Positions 14,168-20,217 of a stretch of DNA of 20,217 bases are shown one piece after another. Where the stretch lies: the NCBI GenBank assembly GCA_022563115.1, contig JADFNY010000005.1, positions 1 to 20,217 of the forward strand. Reading direction: 5' to 3'. The notes beneath the pieces are model-generated. The model was not told the origin of the DNA, did no database searches, and saw only the letters and a program-made list of their open reading frames with translations. Within the stretch, counting starts at the first letter, position 1. Every line of letters starts with the position of its first letter. A program made the translations under genes and the position numbers. The stretch comes from Acidobacteriota bacterium. Lineage in GTDB: Bacteria > Acidobacteriota > UBA890.

Positions 14168-15742
14168 ATGAGCGACGGCCAGTCGGTGCGTAGCTTCACC
14201 CTATTTCTTGTCAACCCGGCGCCCGACGCCGAGCGCATAGACTTCTCGGTATCGACCCCGCGCGCCCTGCCCGTTCTCGCCGCGGTGACGCCCGACAGGG
14301 ACTACATCCGCGAGATTCGCCTGATCGATCAGGCGATCGAGGGGTTCCCCTTCCACGACATCGAGAAGGGTGACGTCGTCGGCCTGAGCGTCCACACGGC
14401 GAACATCATCTACGCCTACGAGATGGCCGGCGAGTTGAAGGAGCGCGGCGCCACGGTCGTGTTCGGCGGGCCGCACGCCTCGATCTTTCCCGAAGAGGTG
14501 CTTCAGCACGGTGACGCCACCGTGACCGGTGATGCCGAGCTGGTGTGGGCGCAGCTGCTGGACGACTACGCCGCTGGGCGCTTGCAGAAGATCTACAAGG
14601 GCGGCCGCGTCGACCCGGAATACTTCACCCCGGCGCGCTGGGACCTCATGAACCTCGAGCCCTACTTGATGGCCTCGGTGCAGACGGTTCGCGGGTGCCC
14701 CAAGCAGTGCTCGTTCTGCTCGGTATGGGTGCAGGACGGCCAAAGACCGCGGGTGCGTGCCAACGACGCCATCATCCAGGAGCTCAAGTACCTGTATGCT
14801 GCGGGCTTCCGCGTCGTGCTGTTCGCCGACGACAACTTCTATCCGTACACGCTCGTAGACATCGAGAACGCCGGCTCCGAGGAGCAGCGCGGTGACTTGC
14901 AAGCCGGCTATGACGGCCGCATGGAGCTGCTGGAGCTCCTTGCCGCCGAGATCCCGAGCGACATGAAGTTCTGCACCCAGGTCACCATGGAGGTGGCCGA
15001 GAATCCTGCGTACCTGGCGGCTATGCGCAAGGCCAACATCATCGGCGTGCTGATCGGCATCGAGGCGGTCACGGAGGCGGGCCTGAAGGACGTCAGCAAG
15101 GAGTGGAACTCGGTGGGCGATGAGCTCATCGAGCGGCTCACGACGATCCGCAGGCTGGGGCCGCAGTTTATCCTCGGCTCGCTGATCTTCGGCCTCGAAT
15201 CCGACACTCCGGAGTCGCTCGAGTACACCAAGATCTTCTCGCGCGATTGCGGCATGGCGCTGGCCCAGTTCGTGCCGATGGTCCCGTTCCCGGGCACGGT
15301 CGATTTTGCATTGATGAAGCGGGGCAAGAAGGTGCTGAAATTGAAGAAGCTCGACACCGACTACTGGCTCGACCCGGACCACCCGCGCATCCTCTACGAC
15401 CACCCGAACTTCGATAGCGACGAACACCTCCTCCAGAAGGTCGAGGAGGCCTGGGAGGATTTCTACAGCTCGCGGGCGATCTTCAAGCGATCGCGCTCTT
15501 TCGGCTACAAGAAGTTGAGAGACCACCTGGCCTACTACGCGGTCAACCGCGGCCTGTTTACCCGCTATCGGCGCCATGGTTTGTCGCAGGACAGCGCCTT
15601 GCGCGGCAACAAGAAACGCCGCTTGGCGCGCCTGCTCGGCAAGCTGACGCTGCGGTTGCTCAAGGCGAAGCCGACGCGCGAGGCGATGATCGAGCTCGCT
15701 CCGCAGCTCGTGGCCCCGGAGGTGAAGCGCACGGCGGCCTAG
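14168..15742 (+). CDS. B12-binding-type radical SAM protein
   Basis: A 524-residue protein. The ATG at 14168 is preceded by GGAAGGA at 14150-14156; an upstream in-frame TTG at 14117 is less likely. Residues 10-135 form a Rossmann-like cobalamin-binding domain with GGPHAS at 100-105, the loop typical of radical SAM proteins with this domain. The radical SAM core carries CPKQCSFC, where Cys177, Cys181 and Cys184 bind the 4Fe-4S cluster. The following region (GIEAVTEAGLKDVSK, then GLESDTPESLEY) completes the barrel. The C-terminal 60 residues are rich in Lys and Arg (GNKKRRLARLLGKLTLRLLK). The family includes methylases of lipids, antibiotics and cofactors; the substrate is not identifiable. The gene has no co-oriented partner nearby, so context gives no pathway. 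Confidence 0.9.
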   Translation: MSDGQSVRSFTLFLVNPAPDAERIDFSVSTPRALPVLAAVTPDRDYIREIRLIDQAIEGFPFHDIEKGDVVGLSVHTANIIYAYEMAGELKERGATVVFGGPHASIFPEEVLQHGDATVTGDAELVWAQLLDDYAAGRLQKIYKGGRVDPEYFTPARWDLMNLEPYLMASVQTVRGCPKQCSFCSVWVQDGQRPRVRANDAIIQELKYLYAAGFRVVLFADDNFYPYTLVDIENAGSEEQRGDLQAGYDGRMELLELLAAEIPSDMKFCTQVTMEVAENPAYLAAMRKANIIGVLIGIEAVTEAGLKDVSKEWNSVGDELIERLTTIRRLGPQFILGSLIFGLESDTPESLEYTKIFSRDCGMALAQFVPMVPFPGTVDFALMKRGKKVLKLKKLDTDYWLDPDHPRILYDHPNFDSDEHLLQKVEEAWEDFYSSRAIFKRSRSFGYKKLRDHLAYYAVNRGLFTRYRRHGLSQDSALRGNKKRRLARLLGKLTLRLLKAKPTREAMIELAPQLVAPEVKRTAA

Positions 15743-15771
15743 GGCTTTAGCTGCGTATTCCAACGTGTCGT

Positions 15772-15860
15772 GCTCGCCGGGTGCGTGGCCGCGGTAGGAA
15801 TCGAACCTGCGACTTCCACCGTGTGTAGACGGCACTCTAGCGGCGGCTCATCCGGCGAGC
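15772..15860. repeat. 9-bp inverted repeat flanking the tRNA-like remnant
   Basis: GCTCGCCGG at 15772-15780 and its exact reverse complement CCGGCGAGC at 15852-15860 enclose the tRNA-like sequence. The right copy also forms part of a D-arm-like hairpin on the minus strand (GCTC-GCCGGAT-GAGC). No target-site duplication or transposase is visible, so these are not shown to be ends of a mobile element. Confidence 0.4.
15786..15840 (-). tRNA. tRNA-Val(CAC)-like remnant, 3' part only (probable pseudo-tRNA)
   Basis: Read on the minus strand this has tRNA spacing from about position 20 to 73: TAGAGTG, anticodon stem CCGTC/GGTGG (two G-T pairs), loop TACACAC with CAC at the anticodon positions, variable loop AAGTC, T arm GCAGG-TTCGATT-CCTAC with one mismatch, then CGCGGCC and discriminator A. 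No GGCCGCG 5' acceptor strand occurs upstream, and the D-arm side is rearranged (extra GC-rich sequence with a separate D-arm-like hairpin at about 15846-15860). Position 33 is A instead of the nearly invariant T, and no CCA is encoded. I conclude it is a decayed tRNA-Val gene or a fragment left by integration. Confidence 0.5.
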
Positions 15861-16002
15861 GCCATCGCGCTGAAGCCGGCTGCGCCGAATCCTCAGGGGC
15901 GCCGTTGATCGCTGAAGGTGGGGCCCGGGTTCCAGAGCGCGCCGATCGGGCGTTAGGAGTCGTCTCAGGAGCTCGCTTTTCGCCGGCCGGGCCCGGCGCG
16001 GA

Positions 16003-16707
16003 TCAGTCGAGCGACTTCACGAAGATGTTGCGGAACATCGTCCGGGTGTCGCGGTCGTGGTTCTGTAGGCCGATGTAGCCGCGCGCCGCAAAATCCTCCA
16101 CCTTGCCCCTCGGCTGCGCGTCCCAATCGACGACTTTCTCGCCGTTGATCTCGACCGTGATGTGGTCGCCGACGAAGGTGATTCTCATCCGATTCCACTC
16201 GCCGGCGCCCTTGGAGGCCATTCTGGTGGATGCCTCGGCGTCGTAGACGGCGCCGGTCTGGTGGATACTGTCACCCGCATCGTAAATCTGGACCTCCCAG
16301 GCGTGGTAGATGTAGTCGTCGCTGCTCGGAACGCCTGGAAGACGGACGAAAACGCCTGAATTCGCGCTTTCGACCTCGGTCTTAAACTCCAGATCAAGGA
16401 CGAAATCACCGAATTCCTCGATCGCGTACCAAAAAAGCCCCATTCCGCCGGATGACGACAGGATTCCGGTCTGCTCGTCGAGCTCGAAGTAGCCGGGACC
16501 GTAGTGATTCCACCCGGCCTTCGAAAAAGTCCCGTTGCGCCGCTGTCGGAGGATGCGCTCGAAGCCCTCGGCTTCCAGGTTTTGGGTGCTCGACAAAACT
16601 GCCGGGCGATGATGCTCGCGCTCGGCGAGCGCGCCTGAAGAGGCCCCGCCAGCGACAACTGCCGCTAGTCCAAAAGCGACTACTTGAACAATTCGTCTCG
16701 CATTCAT
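16003..16707 (-). CDS. exported DUF1080 (3-keto-disaccharide hydrolase-like) protein
   Basis: A 234-residue protein with a signal peptide at about 3-28 (VQVVAFGLAAVVAGGASSGALA). I start it at the ATG at 16707, which has GGAGG about 10 bases upstream; an upstream in-frame ATG at 16737 adds residues before the signal peptide. The rest is a concanavalin-like beta-sandwich: GWNHYGPGYFELDEQTG, then EFGDFVLDLEFKTE and SANSGVFVRLPG (about 114-125), the pattern of DUF1080. Some family members hydrolyse 3-keto-glycosides made by Gfo/Idh/MocA dehydrogenases; others are putative carbohydrate-binding domains. Two such dehydrogenases and a permease lie upstream on the same strand, which fits a sugar role. 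The 126-base gap and AT-rich region suggest it has its own promoter. Confidence 0.85.
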   Translation of the reverse strand: MNARRIVQVVAFGLAAVVAGGASSGALAEREHHRPAVLSSTQNLEAEGFERILRQRRNGTFSKAGWNHYGPGYFELDEQTGILSSSGGMGLFWYAIEEFGDFVLDLEFKTEVESANSGVFVRLPGVPSSDDYIYHAWEVQIYDAGDSIHQTGAVYDAEASTRMASKGAGEWNRMRITFVGDHITVEINGEKVVDWDAQPRGKVEDFAARGYIGLQNHDRDTRTMFRNIFVKSLD

Positions 16708-16737
16708 CTTGCTAGCGCCTCCATGCTCGATGTTCAT

Positions 16738-16795
16738 ATTTTTATGAATAGTCGCTATATATGAAATATTTACTCTATCGTGATATTTCGTGTTG
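16738..16795 (-). promoter_or_regulatory. AT-rich upstream region of the DUF1080 gene with a palindromic site
   Basis: This is the most AT-rich stretch of the window, in sharp contrast to the surrounding DNA. GAAATAT at 16763-16769 and ATATTTC at 16783-16789 form a 7-bp inverted repeat with a 13-base spacer, a geometry suited to a dimeric regulator. Several -10-like hexamers (TATATA, TATTCAT) can be read on the minus strand near 16745-16760. The exact promoter cannot be fixed by eye. Confidence 0.45.
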
Positions 16796-16833
16796 GCGGC
16801 GGCTAGTATTCGCTTTTTACGGATCTGCTTCGA

Positions 16834-18093
16834 TCAACCGTTGGCCGGGTTCCAATCGCCTCTCGCCACAGCGGGTACGAACGTCTCGAGGTCGGGCGGT
16901 GGGAACGCGATCGTTTCCTCCCGCTCGGCGCTCATATAGGCGGTCATCAGCAGCTCGGTGACGTTGACACCGTCGTCGAAGGTCTCCGAAGGTCGCTCGC
17001 CGGCCAGAAAACAGCCCACCATGTGCCGATTCTCACCCTCGTAGCCGTATTCGGCCGTCTCTGCGGCCACAATCGGCATCATACCGGTCTCCGCGTTTTG
17101 CTTTTCCACCAGATCCTCGCCGGTATCCCCCTGTACGTGCCGGCTGAAGAAGACCTTGGGCCCCATATCGAGCGAATTGAGCGACATCGAGTACTCCGGC
17201 CCGAGAAGCTCCATCGTGAGGCGCAAACCTGCCCCGACAAAGCACCACGACGTCGTCGTTTCGACGATTCGGCGGCCCCCCTGCGGATCGCGGTACTCGA
17301 TCAGGGAGCGGGCGAAGTCCTCCGCAGGCCGGTTGGCGTAGTCGAGCGAACCGTCGCTGTTGTCGGCGAGGATCTTGGCGTAGTGCGGTTGCTGCCACTT
17401 CAGACACGACGTGTACGCCGTGACCTTGACGGGGGTCAGCGAGCCACGAGGCGCACCCGGCTCGGTGAGCAGGTAGCGCGCCACTTCGACCGAGTGGCAC
17501 ATCATGTCGTTGAGCACGCCGCCGCCCTGGAGCTCACCCTCCCAGAACCACGGCATGTGGGGGCCGCTGTGCTCCTCGGCGGCGCGCGCCAGGAAGGGCG
17601 GGCCGGTGAGCGCCGCCCCCCGGGCCCAGACGATCTCCTTGCCGCGCACCACGCCGGGTGTGAAGAGTTGGTTCTCGAGGTAGCCGTCGAGCAAACCCAC
17701 CCTCTTGACCAGCTCCGCCATGCGCCGCGCCTCGGCGACGTTGCGGCCAAGCGGCTTTTCGCAGCACACGCCGATCAGCTCGCCGGCACCCGATTCGAGC
17801 GCCTCGACGATCTCCTCCATGATGTCGACGTGGGTGAAGTTTGGCGAGCAGATCCAGATGGCATCGATACCGGGATCGGCGACCATCGCGGCCACCGTCT
17901 CGAAGACCTTGGCCTCGCCCACGCCCAAGTCGCTGGCCAGCGCCGCGGCGCGAGCCGCGGTCTCGGCGGTGCGGCTCACGACGCCGCGTACGTCGGCGTT
18001 ACGAACGGCTTCGAAGGACCGGATGTGGAAGCCGGTGACGAAACCGCCGCCCACCATCCCGATACCCAACCGTTCCTTCTTCGCGGGCGACAT
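16834..18093 (-). CDS. Gfo/Idh/MocA-family oxidoreductase
   Basis: A 419-residue NAD(P)-dependent oxidoreductase, probably acting on a sugar, inositol or sugar derivative. IGMVGGGF at 11-18 is the Rossmann dinucleotide-binding motif, EKPLG at 112-116 holds the conserved lysine, and MMCHSVEVARYLL carries the catalytic-region His of the C-terminal domain. No signal peptide is seen, so it should be cytoplasmic. The ATG at 18093 is in the first of three tandem repeats and overlaps the stop of a seven-codon mini-ORF (TGATG); a TTG one codon upstream is also in frame. Expression is therefore probably coupled to the permease gene. At 419 residues it is a little longer than the 330-400 usual for the family. 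Confidence 0.92.
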   Translation of the reverse strand: MSPAKKERLGIGMVGGGFVTGFHIRSFEAVRNADVRGVVSRTAETAARAAALASDLGVGEAKVFETVAAMVADPGIDAIWICSPNFTHVDIMEEIVEALESGAGELIGVCCEKPLGRNVAEARRMAELVKRVGLLDGYLENQLFTPGVVRGKEIVWARGAALTGPPFLARAAEEHSGPHMPWFWEGELQGGGVLNDMMCHSVEVARYLLTEPGAPRGSLTPVKVTAYTSCLKWQQPHYAKILADNSDGSLDYANRPAEDFARSLIEYRDPQGGRRIVETTTSWCFVGAGLRLTMELLGPEYSMSLNSLDMGPKVFFSRHVQGDTGEDLVEKQNAETGMMPIVAAETAEYGYEGENRHMVGCFLAGERPSETFDDGVNVTELLMTAYMSAEREETIAFPPPDLETFVPAVARGDWNPANG

Positions 18094-18116
18094 CAAGCTC
18101 TACCCTCTGGCGACAT
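18093..18116 (-). other. mini-ORF MSPEGRA, coupled to the oxidoreductase start
   Basis: ATG at 18116, seven codons, TGA at 18095-18093. The TGA shares its last base with the oxidoreductase ATG (TGATG). It contains the AGAGGG that would serve as ribosome-binding site for the oxidoreductase. Its sequence matches the oxidoreductase N-terminus for the first three residues (MSP) because it derives from the same repeat. Whether it is translated is unknown. Confidence 0.4.
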
Positions 18117-18139
18117 CACGCTTCATCCTCTGGCGACAT
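18116..18139 (-). other. mini-ORF MSPEDEA, coupled to the permease stop
   Basis: ATG at 18139 shares its A with the permease TGA (TGATG); the seven-codon frame ends with TGA at 18118-18116, again overlapping the next mini-ORF's ATG. Together with the second mini-ORF it forms an unbroken stop/start relay from permease to oxidoreductase. Translation is not demonstrated. Confidence 0.4.
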
Positions 18140-19359
18140 CAAGCTCCACCCTCTGCTGTGGCGGGCACATGCTCCTCCTTGAAGAAAAGCAAGAAGGCCA
18201 CCGCGGCGGCCACGGTGATCACCACCGGGACGAGAAACACACGGGTCCAGTCGGTCGCGCCACCCGTCGTGAAGTAGGTCAACACCGCGCCCGAGAAGTT
18301 GGCGCCGACAAAGCTGCCGAGCCCGAGCGTTACCATCGCGATCAGGCTCTGCGCCGACCCGCGGACATCCGGTGGGGCGATGTTGTCGACGTGGATGAAG
18401 GCGGCGACGAAGAAGAAGACGTAGCAGAAACCGTGCAGTGTCAACGAGGCGAGCACCAGCCAGGGCGGGGCGCCGATCGAGAAGATTACGTAGCGGATGG
18501 GCCAGGCGAGCACGCCGATTGCCAACGTCTTGCGCATGCCGAGGCGCTTGAGCGACCACGACAACACGAACGCCATGACGAAGATCTCCGCCGCCTGGCC
18601 GATCGTCATCCAGGCCGAGACGCTGGCGACCGGGATGCCGATGCGGTCGGACAGCAGGAACGGCGCCGTCAGCACGTAGTAGAACTGCAACTCGGTGGAG
18701 ACGACGAAGCAGATCACCAGAAAGATGGTGAAGCGTGGGTCCTTCAGCATCTTCAACGATTCGAGAAAGGCCCACGGACTGCTTGCTTCGCTGCGCGGCG
18801 GCGTATGCGGCAGGGTGAACGAGTGGATCCCCATGATGAACGACAGCACGGCGGCGAGGACGAGCAAATCGCCGGTCACCTCGAGAGCCGGGGAGCCCAG
18901 CGCCGCCGTGCGCCAGGCGGCCAGCATGAGGCCCGCGGCGATCCAACCGATCGTTCCCCAGACGCGGATGCGCCCGAACTGTTCCTCGGAGTTGTCCATG
19001 TTGATCATGGCGATCGAGTTGGTGAGGGCCAAGGTCGGAGCGTACAGCAGGCAGTAGACGAACATCACGAGCATGAGGCTGCCGTAGTCGGTCGTCCGTG
19101 AGGCGAGCAGCAGCACCACTCCGCCGGCCAACTGCAGCACCCCGATGATGCGCTCCGAGGCGAAGTAGCGGTCAGCGAGCTGGCCACCGATGAACGACGC
19201 GATGATCAACGCCAGCGGGAGCAGCGAGTAGATCGCTCCGATCTGCACGCCGGTGAAGCCGAGGTCGCTATCCAGGTAGGCCGAGAGCACGGCGAACCAC
19301 GCGCCCCAGATGGCGTACTGCAGGAACATCATGATGCCCAGCTGGATGGCGGTGCTCAA
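18139..19359 (-). CDS. MFS permease of the nucleoside/sugar:proton symporter (NupG-like) type
   Basis: A 406-residue membrane protein with about 12 hydrophobic segments spread along its length. The start QLGIMMFLQYAIWGAWF closely resembles the beginning of NupG-type nucleoside:H+ symporters, and FGRIRVWGTIGWIAAG (about 127-142) is a conserved loop of that family. It starts with TTG at 19359, chosen because family N-termini begin just before the QLxIMMFLQ motif; ATGs ten codons in would remove part of that motif. No Shine-Dalgarno sequence is obvious. Relatives beside Gfo/Idh/MocA genes are probably sugar or nucleoside-like importers. The C-terminus AEGGA runs into the tandem repeat array, and its stop overlaps a mini-ORF start. 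Confidence 0.88.
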   Translation of the reverse strand: MSTAIQLGIMMFLQYAIWGAWFAVLSAYLDSDLGFTGVQIGAIYSLLPLALIIASFIGGQLADRYFASERIIGVLQLAGGVVLLLASRTTDYGSLMLVMFVYCLLYAPTLALTNSIAMINMDNSEEQFGRIRVWGTIGWIAAGLMLAAWRTAALGSPALEVTGDLLVLAAVLSFIMGIHSFTLPHTPPRSEASSPWAFLESLKMLKDPRFTIFLVICFVVSTELQFYYVLTAPFLLSDRIGIPVASVSAWMTIGQAAEIFVMAFVLSWSLKRLGMRKTLAIGVLAWPIRYVIFSIGAPPWLVLASLTLHGFCYVFFFVAAFIHVDNIAPPDVRGSAQSLIAMVTLGLGSFVGANFSGAVLTYFTTGGATDWTRVFLVPVVITVAAAVAFLLFFKEEHVPATAEGGA

Positions 19360-19437
19360 TCTAGCAGGCTGGGTTGAACGCGTGGTGGATCTGGCAAGTG
19401 AAGCGACCTCTCAGAATTTTTCCGCCCTCTGCCGGGC

Positions 19438-20217
19438 TCAGACGATCGTTTTCGTCACCGGATCCCAGGTCACCTTGCGGCCCCGTAGGTACGATTCGGT
19501 GGCCATGTGGCAGGTCATCGCTTCCTCGAAGGCGCGATCGACGTTGCAGCTCGTCGTTCCGCCGTTGCGGATGGCGTCGACCCATTCCTTGACGTGCAGG
19601 TGGGTGGGGTCAAAGCGTCGGCCGCCGCGGTAGGTGAACAGCAAACCGCGGCTGGCGAAATACTGCTCGGTCGCCGTCGTCACTGCATCGATGCCGCGGA
19701 AACCCGGCCGGTAGGTGAGCAGCGGGTGGTCGGGGTCGATCACACGCTCATCGATGAGGTTCTCGTAGCGCGTCGACTGTCCCTCGGCGATGACGGTGAC
19801 GCCGTTGCCGACCTCCATGGTGGCGTCGTGTCCCATCAGTACCTTGCCGCGGCCGCGGCCGTTGGCCAACGTAGCGCTGTAGATAACCGTCAGATTGCGA
19901 TCCGGGTACTCGTAGACCACCTGGAACGTGTCCGGAACGTCGCGCCCATCCTTGTAGAAGTACACCCCGCCGGAGGCGATGGCGGAGGCTGGAATTCCGA
20001 GCTCGAGGATCTGATTGATGGCGTCGTACTCGTGCGACAAGAGGTCGCCCGACAAGCCGGTCCCGTAGTCGAACCAGCAACGCCAGCGGAAGAAGCGCTC
20101 GGCCGAAAAATCGGTCGGGTTGGGCGAAGCCGCCTCGTATTGGGCCCAGTCGATGGTGTGGGAGCTGGCGTCCTCGTGGAGGTCGTAGACCCAGGCGCCC
20201 ACCGGATCGTTGCGGTT
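19438..20217 (-). CDS. Gfo/Idh/MocA-family oxidoreductase, 5' end outside the window
   Basis: The C-terminal 259 residues are visible; the frame stays open to the window edge (NRNDPVGAWV at the boundary), so the Rossmann domain and start lie beyond 20217. Recognisable features of the family's second domain are RWRCWFDYGTGLSGDLLSHE, where Asp and His lie near the active site, SGGVYFYKDGRDVPD, and the closing WDPVTKTIV. Homologues with this wording are common in planctomycetes, Acidobacteriota and related bacteria, and many carry a Tat signal for export; that part cannot be seen here. It is the first visible gene of the cluster and is followed after 78 bases by the permease, so the two are likely co-transcribed. 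The substrate is unknown, probably a sugar. Confidence 0.9.
   Translation of the reverse strand, partial: NRNDPVGAWVYDLHEDASSHTIDWAQYEAASPNPTDFSAERFFRWRCWFDYGTGLSGDLLSHEYDAINQILELGIPASAIASGGVYFYKDGRDVPDTFQVVYEYPDRNLTVIYSATLANGRGRGKVLMGHDATMEVGNGVTVIAEGQSTRYENLIDERVIDPDHPLLTYRPGFRGIDAVTTATEQYFASRGLLFTYRGGRRFDPTHLHVKEWVDAIRNGGTTSCNVDRAFEEAMTCHMATESYLRGRKVTWDPVTKTIV

Larger units (their letters stand above)
18086..18154 (-). repeat. three tandem 23-bp repeats each carrying SD plus TGATG
   Basis: Units at 18086-18108, 18109-18131 and 18132-18154 abut exactly. The first and third differ at one base; the middle one differs from the third at three and from the first at four. On the minus strand each unit begins with AGAGG (SD-like), continues with a variable GC-containing middle, and ends TGATGTCGCC. 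The outer parts of this sequence are the end of the permease gene and the start of the oxidoreductase gene, so the array sits exactly on the coupling junction. Both the SD-like part and TGATG are preserved in all three copies. Confidence 0.95.

Noticed and set aside
15786..15840. Amber-suppressor tRNA (CTA anticodon) that might read the TAG in ileS
   Set aside because: CTA occurs in the sequence, but placing it as anticodon breaks the stem pairing and puts C at position 37. The canonical spacing gives CAC (Val), and the molecule lacks a 5' half.
15772..15860. Insertion sequence bounded by the 9-bp inverted repeats
   Set aside because: Only 71 bases lie between the arms, with no transposase and no target-site duplication seen.
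15981..15998. GC-rich near-palindrome considered as a terminator after the DUF1080 gene
   Set aside because: On the minus strand the stem is followed by AAAA, not a T-run, and on the plus strand the T-run precedes the stem.
18086..18154. CRISPR-like array
   Set aside because: The three 23-bp units abut with no spacers and lie at a gene junction; there are no cas genes in the window.
17023..19101. 692-codon plus-strand open frame across the oxidoreductase and permease genes
   Set aside because: It is antisense to two well-supported genes and is rich in His, Arg and Asp in the manner of antisense translation; no motif or signal is visible.

Overview
The window is GC-rich, densely coded DNA with many exported proteins, weak Shine-Dalgarno sites, frequent GTG/TTG starts and 1-4 base gene overlaps. 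The gene set (formylglycine-type sulfatase, DUF1080 protein, secreted-type Gfo/Idh/MocA oxidoreductases, six-bladed beta-propeller lipoprotein, PQQ-type propeller remnant, stacked HlyD-like adaptors, eukaryote-like type 2 IleRS) suggests an uncultured Acidobacteriota-like or similar environmental bacterium. This is an inference from gene content; there is no rRNA marker. Some features (a tail-to-tail gene junction, an early stop in ileS, decayed genes) would also fit a metagenome-assembled contig with local errors.

Layout. 1-305: no gene seen. 306-1756: 5' part of a sulfatase (+) fused tail-to-tail near 1020-1035 with the 5' part of an HlyD-like adaptor (-). 1758-4257: two further complete HlyD-like adaptors (-) in the same operon. 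4258-4568: divergent promoter region. 4569/4626-7859: ileS (+), with an in-frame TAG interrupting what looks like its true N-terminus. 7929-11277: operon of three exported proteins (metallo-beta-lactamase fold hydrolase, alpha/beta hydrolase, beta-propeller lipoprotein) joined by 4-base overlaps. 11362-11957: VapBC-type toxin-antitoxin pair (-) with an N-terminally shortened antitoxin. 12111-13580: exported M20 metallopeptidase (+). 13621-13995: remnant of a PQQ-type beta-propeller gene spread over three frames. 14168-15742: B12-binding-type radical SAM protein (+). 15743-16002: convergent spacer with a tRNA-Val-like remnant. 16003-20217: a probable sugar-utilisation cluster on the minus strand, read as oxidoreductase (cut by the window end), MFS permease, second oxidoreductase, then a DUF1080 protein behind its own AT-rich upstream region.

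The most unusual structure is at 18086-18154. Three tandem 23-bp repeats sit exactly at the permease/oxidoreductase junction. Each copy carries an SD-like AGAGG and a TGATG stop/start overlap, so ribosomes could pass through two seven-residue mini-ORFs (MSPEDEA, MSPEGRA) before starting the oxidoreductase. Other points worth checking are the amber codon in ileS, the sulfatase/adaptor junction, the truncated antitoxin, the decaying tRNA and propeller genes, and a recurring TGCG-TANNNT promoter-like motif.
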